Shown here: one piece after another, positions 44,849-56,726 of the stretch | Layout: the number at the start of each line of letters is the position of its first letter | Position numbering within the stretch: position 1 is the stretch's first letter | Assembly: GCF_019925205.1 (NCBI RefSeq) | Contig: NC_083565.1 | Coordinates: 34,252,241 to 34,316,240 of the forward strand | Reading direction: 5' to 3' | Origin: Metopolophium dirhodum | Taxonomy: Eukaryota; Arthropoda; Insecta; Hemiptera; Aphididae | Length of the DNA: 64,000 nt | Translations under genes and position numbers: made by a program | The notes under the pieces: model-generated | Told to the model about the DNA's origin: nothing | The model's database searches: none | The model's input: only the letters and a program-made list of their open reading frames with translations

Positions 44849-46371
44849 ATGGAAGGCACTTACGCTGACGAAAGCGACGAATACCTTGTGCGTCTAGTGA
44901 CTTTTCTTCTGTCTGCCATTGATTCGGTCGCACTACTGCAAGTGGCGACGATCAGACCCCGGCGTCGGATGGACAAAATCCGATTCTTGGAGGCGCAGAT
45001 GGGAAAGAGTGTGACGAAAACGTCGAGGTGTTTCGAAAATGTTTGGAAGCAGAAGAGGACCATTCCGTTTCGCTGGCGAACATTTGTGCGTCGTCGTCGT
45101 GTGGGGACGCGCCGTCCTCGGAGTCGGGGCCTGTCGATCCCACTCCGACTCCCGAGGGCGGTCCGCTCGACGGCGTTTTGCGACCAGACGACGCGTTGGA
45201 TGATGAGAACATCGAGCCGGCCAGGGGTATAGCTGTGAGGAACATTTTTGGTGAGTTGTTCGGACGGCTGGATACCCGGCGGCAGCACACCCGGAAACTG
45301 CGGTCCACTTCGTCGTACGAGGTGGAAAGGCGTCAGACGCTTTTTCCGCGGTCTGTGCTGCCACCGATGAGAAGCCGTCCGCAGCTCGCCCCTGGGCTGA
45401 AGACGACGGACAGGATGACGGCGACGGAATGTAGGGGAGAATGTGAGAAAGAGCACGGACGGTGCGCGGCGGTAAGTCACCCGCGCACGTTCTCCGACCA
45501 CCCGTGGCGCGACGGGTTCCGCTGGCGTAGCACGCTCGGTCGTCGTTGACGCGCGAGACCCTCTGGCGGCTCGGCGAGCGCCCGGCTGCAGTTACGGTCA
45601 CGCGGAGCGGCGGCGACGGAAGACGGCGACGACACGGCGGCTATAATATAGTAGAGGTACCGGCGCGGGCAACGATTCCGCCCCGACGGTACACCGACTC
45701 GGTACGACGGCAATGGCGACTCGGTACTACGGCAGCGGCGGAGACTTCGGCACGAGGTGAGTGGTATGGAGATTTGCGTGCTAGGAACACGGGGACGTCA
45801 GCGGCGCCGGACTCGCGGAAACTTAACTGTTTCACAGGGTCTGGCGGTGCGCGACTTCACCACGCTGGCGGAACGAAGTCGCGGCCGAAGGGACAACGCC
45901 AGGGCGAAAATTACCGAGAGTCAAGGATCGCGCTGTGGTCCGCTGACTCTCGCATTTTCGCCCAGCGGTAATCCCACATCGGCCGTTTCGCTCGTCCCCA
46001 CCGGTTCCGCAGCACAAAATCTCACTTTGCTCGCTCCGCGTCTTGGTCTTCGCCATCCGTCGGTCAAGTCGTCGCGCCGTCGACCGTCGACGCGCACGAC
46101 ATCGCGCTTTAGCTGCCGTCCGTTGCCGTCAACCGTAGTCGCTCCCATGGTCGTCTCGGTCTGGCCTCGCCGGCTGGGCAAGGTCGTCAAGCGGCCGAGC
46201 AAACGCGCCAGCGAAACTCGTCAACCCGCGGGACAGGTCGGAGAACGTGCAGAGGTGACCAGTGGCCAGCAACACTGCATTTCGGCACCAATCGCCATCT
46301 CGCATTCTCCCCTCCCTTGTTTATTGTGTCTATCCTGTCCGTCGTATTTTTTTTTCTTTAAATTTCGTTAA
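44849..46371 (+). CDS. Candidate two-exon orphan gene in a CpG island
   Basis: The ATG at 44849 has a strong insect context (CAACAAAATGG). Its frame, MEGTYADESDEYLVRLVTFL, degrades into Arg-rich sequence after ~44940. A second frame, open from ~44921, looks protein-like: KECDENVEVFRKCLEAEEDH, then acidic Pro/Ser-rich, then IAVRNIFGELFGRLDTRRQH. It ends at a perfect donor GTAAGT (45472). An acceptor GTTTCACAG ends at 45837; splicing is phase 0 and gives a frame open to TAA at 46371, with AATAAA at 46521-46526. One frame change near 44925-44945 must be explained by an unseen short intron, an indel or a sequencing error. No family was recognised. GC-rich sequence produces long chance frames on both strands, so confidence is limited. 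The last ~18 residues come from T-rich sequence and are doubtful. Confidence 0.4.
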
Positions 46372-46520
46372 ATTGTTCACATATCATTATTATTTTTTTT
46401 TTATCGTAAACGCATAATATTGTGTAAAATATTATATTAATATTTTTTTTTTGCCAATGGGCTATTTTTTTTTGAAAAATTGTTGTTCATACATTTTCTT
46501 ACTATTTTCGTTTTATAATT

Positions 46521-46526
46521 AATAAA
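46521..46526 (+). terminator. Polyadenylation signal AATAAA
   Basis: Lies 150 bp after the putative stop at 46371, where base composition returns to AT-rich. Confidence 0.4.
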
Positions 46527-46540
46527 CATATTTTGATTGA

Positions 46541-47386
46541 ACAAAAAAAATATCTTTTTTTTTCGTTTTGTCGAGTGTATAATCAATTGTTACAGATTTA
46601 ACGACTAAAAAAATCGTTAAAATATATATTTTAAATAAAAAAACTCATTAGTCGATTATACAAAGTATAGGTAATGACCATGGACCTGCAGTATAAACGC
46701 TACACGGATATTGTACTATGTTCCAATTTAAGTAATCAAACACTGGCGACGAAATCTGCTGAATAAATCATATAATGTATCATATAATGTTTATTTGTAT
46801 TTTAATTATCTGTTGCTAAGAAATGAACACTTAAATTAAGGTTTGTGGCTTGGCGTGGCGCGTTGGCTGCTACCAATCGAGGAATGCGACTGGGAGTAAA
46901 TCAACCTACAGTACAAACCTTACCCTTACCACAGTTCATAACCCCTACAACAGCTAATGGCCATAGTCTCCGGGCTTAAGTTCAATAAAAATAAAATAAA
47001 AAAAGTTTTATAGACAGAACTGATCATTTTGGACTTTACTAATCTGAAAAATTAATTATTCCTTTTTTAATAGGTTTCATATATGTATTATTCAATATAT
47101 GAAGCTAAATTTTGTAAAACAATTGTATGATATCCTTATGTTGCAAAAATAAATTATTATTATTATTATTATTTATTATTATTATTATAAAACTCATTAA
47201 AAGCGTGCACTAATTTAAAAATAAAATTTAAAATTTTGGTTTTATAAAAACTTAAAAATGCCCCTAAAATCCTAAAATGCAAAAAATGACATAAAAAAAT
47301 TTGAAATTGTTAGTATTGTAAAGGAATAGCTTTACGTACTAATATATAATATATATAGGTAATCGATTCACGTGTTGGTATATAAT
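46541..47386. other. Spacer with LINE-like 3' tails
   Basis: GGGCTTAAGTTCAATAAAAA near 46973 and an (ATT)n tail at ~47150-47190 after GTTGCAAAAATAAATTATT look like 3' ends of LINE or SINE copies. No coding part is present. Confidence 0.35.
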
Positions 47387-47841
47387 TGTTACTCAGGGCA
47401 GAAACGTTTCTCCTTGAGATGTTATGATCTCGTATTTGCAAAATATTCCATATAAGGAACATTTCGGCAAACCACTTAAATGCACTTCACAATTTATCAA
47501 ACTGAGCGTGCATAACATAATTGCCATTACGAGGTGGCAGTTTCATTTACTGTCAGAATAACAACTTCAAGGACACCTAAGTCCACGCGCCAACCAGATC
47601 AAAGGAGCCGACATCGTATATAGGGACGCCAGGAGCACAGCAAAATCAGATGTACCTGGACCAGAGCCGTTAACAACAAGAGCTACTTCACTCCACACTC
47701 ATCCATATTCTGCACGACAAACGACGATATTATACATTTATTCTGTTCTAATAAATAACATTGCATTTACTATTCTAATTTGACTACCATTTTATTTCAA
47801 ATCATCATCATTCTGGATCCCTGGAGGGGCAGCACGTAACA
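47387..47841. repeat. Probable solo LTR, 455 bp
   Basis: Starts TGTTACTCAGGG and ends GCACGTAACA, with the inverted ends TGTTAC/GTAACA characteristic of LTRs, and contains AATAAA near 47750. No internal retrotransposon sequence adjoins it. The flanks (ATAAT and GTATG) do not form a target duplication. It directly precedes coding sequence of a Tigger-like transposase. Confidence 0.55.
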
Positions 47842-49150
47842 GTATGTAGGTTACCTCCATTTTATAAAATATTGAGAAAAGAATTACAAAAGGTAAATTT
47901 TAATCCTTGCAAAGTGTTTAATGTTGACGAAACAGGGATCATGATTGTTCAACATAAGCAAACAAAAATTATTGGTATATAAGGGAAAAAACAAGTTTCT
48001 AAAGTAACATCAGCTGAAAGAGGTTCACTTATGACTCTAGTGACATGTATGAGTGCATCTGAAATATATGTACCACTCCTTATAATTTTTCCTAGAGTAA
48101 AAAATGAAAGCTGAACTTCTAAATGAAACACCTCCAGTGTTTCACCTATCAGGTTGGATCTAAATGGATATTTTTACACAATGGGTTGAACATTTTATTA
48201 GCCATGTTAAACCATCGACATCTGAGTTATTTTGATACTTGATGGACATTATTCACACATTCAAACTTAGATGTAATTGAGCTGGGAAGGAAACATGGAA
48301 TCATTATTATAATAGGTTTGTTCTCTCATTCAACTCATAAACTCCAACCGTTAGATGTATCATTCATGGGCCTATTTCAATATTATTATTCATTAGAAAT
48401 TAAAAATTTGTTGAAAAATAACCAATATAGGTCTGTAATTGCTTATCAAGTTGGAGAATTAATAGGAAGAGCTTACATGAAATCTTCTACAGTTGAAAAC
48501 GTTGTTAATGGCTTTAGAAAAACTGGGATCATTACATTTAACCCAAACACATTACAAGACTATGAATTTGTGGCAGAAACCACTATAAACAATAAAGAAA
48601 ACATTCTACAACTAGAATCTACATTAGTAGGCTCACATATTTCACCTGTTTGTACCAATACAGAGATAAATGAAATTACAGGTCCATTTGAAATAAGTCC
48701 GTCGCCTATTTTAACTATTTCAAGCAATAAAAGAAAAATGTAGGTAAGTGTGCAATTGTAACATCATCTCAATTTAAACAAGATTTATAAAAGAGTAAAC
48801 AATCTGAACTGTGTCAGCCATCAACTTCTTCAGAGATAACTCATAATAATGCATCTTCAACAAAATCTAAATCAGTAGCAAATTCATCAAAGAGAAACTT
48901 ATTTCAAACAAAAAACAAAAAAAACCTACAAAAAAATCAGTCTTCAAAACTCTCCGTTTCATCATCAGACAGTGATTTAGATGAAGAACCCAAATTAGTA
49001 TCTAAAAATGACAAAGATAGTACAGATGAAGCGATGCCTTCAATCTTATAAGACTAATATTTGAAAAATGAAAAATGGATAACTGATAAGGTAAAACACA
49101 TTAAGTGTTTATGTGGGGCTCATGAATTATGTGCTGGCATTGATAAAGGT
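47842..49150 (+). pseudogene. Tigger/pogo-like transposase, broken
   Basis: DDE-superfamily endonuclease related to pogo/Tigger/jerky. It has FNVDETGIMIV with the first Asp (~47925), SAERGSLMTLVTCMSAS (~48010), ILDGHYSHIQT with the second Asp (~48237), and the C-terminal block in 48318-48743: HKLQPLDVSFMG, YQVGELIGRAYMKSS, VVNGFRKTGIITFNPN. A Ser/Lys-rich tail continues to ~49150 in a shifted frame. Stops and frame changes occur throughout (for example at ~47980 and 48160-48300), and the N-terminal helix-turn-helix part is missing upstream of the solo LTR. Confidence 0.85.
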
Positions 49151-50411
49151 AAACTCATACATATGATAATATGTGTTTTGAAATTTGACTGGCTAGTTAT
49201 TAGAACTGTACCTACAAAAAAAAATGTTTAAGTTTGAAATATGTTTTTAAAATATTGTTATGATTTATCAGTAAGTAAATACTATTAATTTGACTTTGTA
49301 GTAATCATAGTCGCTAGTGTCGCTGCCATCAGTTGTCTGGTCGACTGGGCACGACACCAGCCAATATTATTATTATTATTATTATTATTATTGTTACCAC
49401 TATTAAACTCAGTTACTAGTTAGTTCTTTTTTTGCCAATCGTTGTTGTGTGTACCTCTGTCGTTACTAGTTATGATTATGTAATGTGTGCAAACCATGCT
49501 TTCAGTCATGTGTGTATAATTGTTCTCTTAGACTGTTATTAAGTTTATTGCAGAAATAAGAAATGTGCTATTTTTTATGAATTCATATATTTAATGAATC
49601 AAACTCATTCAAGTTATTATTGATCTTGACTTAAACTCTTCCGTCTACAACTTAATTAACTACCTAAGTTACTATTTATTTTATTTTATTATTATTTTAT
49701 AATTAACAGACTGTTGGTTATTTTGTTGTTGAATTATTACTTTAAAGTATTAATTATTATTTATTATTTTGTGAGAGACACTTATTATGTACTTAATTAC
49801 TATATTACCTGTTTTAAATAAATATTTTATTTTACCAAGTTTGTACTTCAAATTGTATTTTGTTTGTATAATATTGACCATCCAGTATTAGAATCACCTA
49901 CTATCCCTTATTAGGACTATCTCTTATAAAAATAATTTTAAAATCATTTGAGTATTGCATTGTTAATTATTAGGTACTACTATTATAAAATAATAGAGAA
50001 ATAAGGAGTACAAAGTTATATTGCAAATTAATTATAACACAGAACAATTTTTTTAATTATTATTTTTATTTTATACAATCATGCATATTTTGTTTTGAAC
50101 ACAATATTTTAGGTACTTAATACAAGAACTACATTCAATATTTTAGCTTTGTGGTTAATAATCCCAAACCTTATTTATTTGTTATCATTTAATTTAAATA
50201 TAAGTCTACATAAACCGAACAAAATCTTAATACCTTTAATTTATTTATTTCTCGTATGGTTTTATCCGACACTAACAATATTAAAATTAGTTAATACTAT
50301 AGCAACATAAAATAGTAGTAATTAGTTAAAGAAATAAAAAAATAAGATAGAATAATATAAAATATATATATGAATAATTGGATGGTGAGTCGGAATACTA
50401 TTTGTATAGTC
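49151..50411. other. AT-rich spacer with (ATT)n
   Basis: (ATT)n at ~49363-49397. Otherwise nothing recognisable. Confidence 0.4.
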
Positions 50412-50715
50412 TTAGATTCTAATGTCCACATTGGTTAGCCATTTTGTTGCCGCTGCTGTAACCTTGTGAAGGTGTTTCATTCCGCCTGGTATGTTGTGTA
50501 CTGAACATTCTTCCATGATATGATTGGCTGTCTGATTGTCGTGTCCGCAGTCGCATTGTGGTGTATCCTTAAGTCCCCATTTATACAGCATATTTCCCGT
50601 TTTTCCGTGGCCAGTCCTAAGTCTATTTAAGGTCACCCATTCCTTCTGAGGTAATTGGAACCCCAGGGTCCTTTCCGTAGGTTGTTCAATAATGTTAAAT
50701 TTTTCAGGGTTATCT
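50412..50715 (-). pseudogene. LINE ORF2 C-terminal fragment
   Basis: The end of a non-LTR retrotransposon polymerase: WVTLNRLRTGHGKTGNML, then CDCGHDNQTANHIMEEC, ending GGMKHLHKV...WLTNVDIRI. LNR-RTG-G and a C-x-CG..QT..HI...C pattern are typical of the tail of insect LINE ORF2 proteins. Upstream reading continues to ~50715 with NPEKFNIIEQPTERT-like sequence before similarity fades, so it is 5'-truncated as most LINE copies are. The clade was not determined. Confidence 0.8.
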
Positions 50716-51351
50716 AGTCTCTATTCGTCAGTCCATTTAGAGTTAAGGTTATAGTTTTCCTAGGGTGTATAGATAGATCGCCTCCTCGCGGTACACCCTG
50801 GGCAACGTTATACAACAGCTAAAGATCTATCATATTGGCGGCCAAACTGTCCTTATGGATCTCCCTGCCCCCAACACTAACAAAAATACCTTTAATGCAT
50901 TTATGTAATTGTGTAAATAATAGACAATATGTATTTATGTTGTAAAGACAGTCACTAAATACAAAGAAGTTAACATTTAACCAAGGAGAAAAATTACTAG
51001 AAAGGGATTTTATTAGAAACTCATAAATACCTTTTATTTAAATGATTTAATATTTTTATTAGTATTTTAAATGGTTAACATCACTTTAGGTATATCAATG
51101 AGACACTAAATGTAATCAAAAATACTACAACTTTTGGTTTTATAATTTTCCTTAGTATCTATATAAGTTTAATTTAAAAATGTAATGTTAAATTAATTTT
51201 TTTTAAATAATACATATATAAATACAACCAAAGAATAATAAAAATAATGAAATATAAGTTTTAAAAATTAAAACTAAAATTGACTGAAAAATAAAAACAA
51301 TCTTAAAAAGGATGAAAACTGTTTAATTTTGTTAAAAACTTCTGACAACTG
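50716..51351. other. Spacer and 3' side of the THAP gene
   Basis: No gene recognised. Several minus-strand AATAAA-like strings (plus-strand TTTATT, for example ~51035) could end the THAP transcript. Confidence 0.3.
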
Positions 51352-54300
51352 TCAAAATTTTAATATTTTTGCAAATAAGGAGGCCATTGCTTGATTTTTA
51401 TTTCCAATGAATCTTTTTAATTCTTGAATAACCTAAAAAAATATATATATTTATATTATAATATTTGAATTATATTTAGTATACAACCTATGTATATTTT
51501 ATAATATTATTTATTAGGGTAGGTAGTTGCAGCCATTCACACTTTTAGTTCACAGGCAAGTTTATAATAGTTAACCTCACATCATGGACAAATATGACCA
51601 TACTGGGCAATCCGCTCTTGGTGCACTCCCCCACTTTGTGCATTTAGTATTATAATCTCAATATCTCATATCGATGAAGGTGTATTTCCGCCCAAAAAAA
51701 AAGTATAATAAATGTAAACAATACAGATTTTAACACAATCAAGGGAGTGGTTTTTTCAGTTAGGTTGTTTGTAAATGCCTGTCTGGAACATATCATTTAG
51801 TAATATTGAAGGGGGAAGAAATTTGCAGAATTTAAAAAGACCTTCATGCTAAACTTTGTAGAAAGCCTGAGAGGTGTTTAAAAAAGCGCCAAGTATCAAC
51901 TACCCTATGAACTTGATGAATCTTGCTGTGCTTGGCTCTAAAACCAAATTGAAAAGCTGAAAGTGTATTATTTTAACCTAACCTAACCAAGATGTGGAAT
52001 AGTTAAATATATGATATATTGTTGTAGGTACTTGTTCACTTATGATATATTTTGCATTAATTTCCCATTCTTGTTTAAAAACTATAAGCATTTGCTTAAC
52101 TTGACGCAATTATGGGAAATTGGATATATAAATATAAACAGGCATAAGTACAACTATGTAGGGGGGGGGGGGCTTATCACCCTCAAGATAAACTTACCTT
52201 CTAACTCAAATAATATTAATTCAATATGAATAAATAATAATAAATCATTTATCATATTGTTCAGTAAAATGTTGTACCTAACACGCACATTTTCACCGCC
52301 AATGCTAACAATATCACCACGTAATAAGCATACATTCATAAGATATTTTGTAATTTTTAGTTGTTTAAATTTTGATAATTCTAATTACAGACCATATTAT
52401 ATAAGTCCTTATTATTCATGTTATATCATGTAACTATATACCTTTTTAAACGACTTGGTAAATGATGATACATGTGACATTAAATTTGAAACAAGTCACA
52501 AACACTTTCATCAGTGATAATAAAATTAAAATAAAACTTGACTAAAGATTATTATTTTATTATTTATTGTGTCTTATAATAATTATAAGTAATGAGTTCT
52601 TTGGAATCAAAGCTCCATTGGGTTAAATTTTAAGAAAATGTATGGAGAGGCCATTCAGTTCAACCCACTACCAAAAAAAAAAAAAAATGTTTTGATTCAA
52701 GCCACTGAAAACAGAAAACTGGTAACAATTTTTTTCAATTGATTTCTGTTATTATCATGTAAGTAAAAAAAGTAGGATCCAAAACATTTTACTGCTAATT
52801 CAATATTATTATTTTTGTACAAAATGAAATTTTCAATTAAAAGCTTTTCATAATAAAATATATTATGTGGATAAAAATAGTTTTTCTTTTTACTCGGCAA
52901 ATATCTTAAAAGTATACTATAGGATCCTATTGTAGTTTCATTTTTAAATTGTTTGTAAAGTATTTATAAATATCGAAAGTTGTAGTACAAACACACAATT
53001 TTTTACATGGTGGAATAATTTTTTTTTAAATTTTTAAATCATATAGTTACAAGTTGATTTTATGAAACCAAATAATATAATATATTATGCTTAGATCAGA
53101 TACTGGGATCTACGACTATATTATGCCAAAATAATATATAATTTTATTCAGTTAATTTTTGTAGGTAGGTTGTTGACAATGGTCAGTATAACTCATCTTA
53201 CCAACAAGCATCTAGACACAGCAATTATTTTATATTTTTATCCATATTTAATTATAATTTACCTGCTCTCTAGAAAATCCCAAGTTGATTAATTCTGTAA
53301 TATCAGTTTCTTTAAATGATTGACTAGAACTACTGCTACTACCTAAAAAACGACCAAAAAAGATAAACTATAAAAAATTTGATTGGATAGAATAGCTTTC
53401 TTAGATAATAAAATTAAATATTTAACACAATACATATTTACAATGTAGGAATCACTATTATAACTACTAAATACTAACATATACAGATAAGAAAGAAAAA
53501 GGTATCTGGAAATATTAGGAAATTTGTAACTTGGATAAAGTAGGCATCTCTTTTCCTCTTGTCTAATCAATTATATTTTATATTTATGTACTTTATTGTA
53601 AAAAAAGAAGGTTACGTTCATTTAAAAATAACTAAATAATTACCACTACTTAGATTCATTCTTCTGCTTTCATTTATAGATTTTTTTTAGTTCTTTGTCT
53701 TCATTTTTAGGGGTTTATATATTGGTTATACATTAAAGGGTACTTCACAAGAATAATATTGTAATAAGAAGTATACATTTTTTTTCCTAATTGTGTAACT
53801 TTAGTTTTATTTTTCAAAAAAAAATCTAAAGATGACTTGTAACACCATTAAAACACATAAAATAGATAAAATGCAGTTTATTTTTTTTTATGCCAGTTTT
53901 GGTCAAAAAGCTTAATGGAAGGTCTTAAAGGTCTTATTTTATTCATTAGACGTATGCGAGAATAAATATAACTTTTTTAGCCCAGTCAGTGCGATTTTTT
54001 TTAAATTCATAATACCAAGAAGTATGTCAACATCGTTTTAAGTCACCTCGATTGACGGTATATAATATCAGACAGAATAAATAAAAATCTCAATAAAAAT
54101 GTATTTTCTTATAACCTAATTGTTTATAAATAACATTTTTGTTGTTTCTTATTTATTTTAACATGTTTATTTTTTATTAATTAAATATGGTTTTTATTGA
54201 AAATAATTGATAGATTTTAAATACAGGATGATGTATGAACGTAATATGACACATTGTTTTAAAAATTATTAATATTTTTGAAAAAAAAATATGCACAATA

Positions 54301-55481
54301 CTTTATTGAATGATAGGTACCATGGGTAAAATTCAGCTTTGGAGATGAAATTAAAAAAGTATCGAATAATGTAAAACATATTATATTTTTAATTTGTCAG
54401 TAGTTTTTTAAATAACCAGTGTATTAGATTATTGAATAGGCTATATACTCAATTACCATTCTTTGAGAACGTCGTAGGTAACAATAGTAGTAAGCTTAAA
54501 GAAAAAAATATAGAAATACTAAATATAAAAATTAAATAAACCGTTTGTAGTTAAAATTCAGTAAATTATTTTTATTTTGTTTTGATCTACAATAGGTAAT
54601 ATAGTATTATATCTATCTTGTAATACAAATTTGTCATATCATATCACTTACAGAAGGGACAACCACTAATCCTACGATCAACATGCATTCATACTTTAAG
54701 CTAATGACAATCTATATTTCTTAGCCAGCATGTTTAACTTAATTTGAGGTACAACGGAACACACTTATCTATTAAGCATCTGTCTTTAATGATATACAAA
54801 AGTGAATAGTCATTGTATAATCCTAGTCACTTAGGATAGTATAGAGTTATGTGTGTTCCAAATATTTATAGATATATTTACAATAGTAAAAAAAAATATA
54901 TCATATTATATATAACTTATAAAGTAGGTAATAATAATTACATAATGATAAAAACTTACAAGAATTAGAAATTGACTCCTCTTGTTTTAATGGAGTACTT
55001 GTGGCAACTGAATTTTTAAATAATAATGGATCTGATATACTAGCATCTCGACATGAAGTACTGCAAGTATCTTTTTTAAAGATCATTGCTATAAAAATAA
55101 ATAATAATCAGTGAAGTATAAGATATGTAATATGTAAAATTATAATTACAGAAATCAGTAGGAACAGCAGTAGGCAATAAAACTTTTCGATCAGGTTTTC
55201 TGTACATTTGGGCCTCGAAATGGTCTGAACACACATGATATGATGTTGATTTTCCTAATAAATCTTGACGACTGCAATTTATCAGCCAATTCTTGCGACT
55301 AAATTGTTAAAATTATAATTGGATGCATATACCTACATAATATATTATAATTTATATGCATTAGTGACTGGCTAGGTTGAACTTACCGTAATTCATCTCT
55401 AGGTATCCTAAACCGTTTGCACTTCTTCATAGTCAACTTCTTAGAATTATTGCAACCTTTAACCATGCATACAAACACCAT
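51352..55481 (-). CDS. Five-exon THAP zinc finger + UBA-like protein, 177 aa
   Basis: Exons on the minus strand: 55387-55481, 55150-55298, 54960-55088, 53263-53342 and 51352-51432. All introns are GT..AG and phases agree (2, 1, 1, 0), giving 534 nt ending TGA. Residues 1-81 are a THAP DNA-binding domain: C5 and C10 (VCMVKGCNN), FRIPRD, W35, CSDHF (Cys and His ligands) and the AVPT box (LLPTAVPTDF). Residues ~82-136 are a Ser/Thr-rich linker with a poly-Ser run. Residues ~138-175 resemble a UBA domain (ITELINLGFSREQ, then VIQELKRFIGNKNQAMASLF), split by the phase-0 intron after REQ. The start is the first ATG that includes Cys5. Likely a nuclear DNA-binding protein; ubiquitin binding is inference. 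The intron between exons 4 and 5 carries a possible MITE and a G run. Not recognised as a known named gene. Confidence 0.85.
51514..51907. mobile_element. Possible MITE in last intron of THAP gene
   Basis: TTAGGGTAGGTAGTTG near 51512 and, inverted, TAGGGTAGTTG near 51900 bracket ~390 non-coding bases. The inverted repeat is short and no target duplication was confirmed. Confidence 0.35.
52160..52172. repeat. Poly-G run
   Basis: About a dozen consecutive Gs within the last intron of the THAP gene; prone to slippage and assembly error. Confidence 0.8.
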
Positions 55482-55807
55482 GATGATAGCACAGAATAAA
55501 ACAGTTGGTTGGAAAAATATAAAATTTCGATCAAACAAAAAAATGTAAAATACAAAAACGGCTTTAAGTGTAAGGGAGTCACGAGTCAACGTTGCTAACA
55601 GTTCTGATAGACAAAATAATAAACATAACACTTGTAATCACAATAACGTAGAAACGTGGTATCAACCTACTTATCATTACCTATACTCGGTATAAACATT
55701 TATACAAACGTAAAACTTCTTTATCTTGCCATAGCCAATGTGACCCTAGGTGCCATGGCCGACTGATTCTCTATTGTCAACCGTTCAAAGGTGCCCACCC
55801 GCGGCTG
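55482..55807. other. Upstream region of the THAP gene
   Basis: Contains the presumed 5' leader and promoter on the minus strand. No clear TATA box. Nothing else recognised. Confidence 0.3.
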
Positions 55808-55815
55808 TAGATAGG

Positions 55816-56039
55816 TAGGGATGCGTGAACCGATGGCAAAATCGGTATATCGCTATATCGATTTATCGATTTTTACAATATCGATAATCGATAATAGGTA
55901 TTCCCCTAAAAACAACGATGTATCGATATTTTTTTAGTATATTACTAAGTAGTATTTGATAGTGAATTATACTGCGGCTGTAGCATAGAAAACATATTAA
56001 GCCAGCCTGCTGTAGGTACCAATGGCGAATGCATCCCTA
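55816..56039. mobile_element. hAT-type MITE, 224 bp, with 8 bp duplication
   Basis: TAGGGATGC and its inverse GCATCCCTA form the ends, flanked by perfect TAGATAGG copies (55808-55815 and 56040-56047). The interior is full of TATCGAT/ATCGATA strings. No ORF. It lies between the divergently oriented THAP gene and the P2X7-like exons. Confidence 0.9.
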
Positions 56040-56047
56040 TAGATAGG

Positions 56048-56726
56048 TACAGCGTTTTCACATTACACTTCTATGTCTACTCAAATTACGGCGTTATTAC
56101 TTAACATTGCAGCTTTTTTTCTGAAGTAGCGCCATTATAATATTATATTAATAATTTATAAATTGTTATCTTCGTGATGAGTAAAGCTTATTATTTTATA
56201 TATACCTACATTTTTTTTAAACAGATAGTTGTGGTTTACGAGTTCAAATATGTAAGCCATTCTTTTTATCTACAATAGTGTTTAAAAAAACCAACGATAG
56301 GGTGTTAGACGTCCTTAGATCTACATGGTAAAATTAAATCTAATATCGATGGTCGTGGAAGACAATTGTCTAGAAATAAATATAAACACTGAGGTTTAGT
56401 TACTAATCATATTGAATAATTTCCCATTGCCACTGTGAACACGCACCTAATGTACAATACTTGCAAAGCGATGTTGCAATAACTTTCATGTATCAGCATT
56501 TTTTAGTAAAATACACCAGACCAGACGTTTCTATTTCTTATGCATATAATAGCGGATCCGGACATTTCACCGCCGGACATTTCGCCGTTTCGTCGCCAGA
56601 CCAAATTTCCGACCAACCCTTTCAATTTTAAACATAAGACCCTCATTTTTTCACACACGAGGTCAGATTGTCACACTAGGAACTCGAGTTATGATCAGAG
56701 CTGTAGACGCTGTAAAACATTTTCAG
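56048..56726. other. Spacer upstream of P2X7-like exons
   Basis: CCGGACATTTC-x-CCG is repeated in tandem near 56557-56590. A frame from 56540 runs into the exon at 56727, but an acceptor (CATTTTCAG) at 56726 suggests the coding part starts there. Confidence 0.35.

Noticed and set aside
44860..45601. Three long minus-strand frames in the CpG island
   Set aside because: Arg/Pro/Ser-rich with shifting composition, as expected from GC-rich noise. No splice or promoter logic on that strand.
51974..51987. CCTAACCTAACC as an insect telomeric (TTAGG) tract
   Set aside because: Only two to three units; also seen once at ~12333 as GGTTAGGTTAGG. Too short, likely chance.
53643..53666. Extra small exon of the THAP gene (donor GTAATT at its end)
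   Set aside because: It would fit the following exon in phase but not the preceding one, and no acceptor with a pyrimidine tract is present. Direct joining of 54960 to 53342 works without it.
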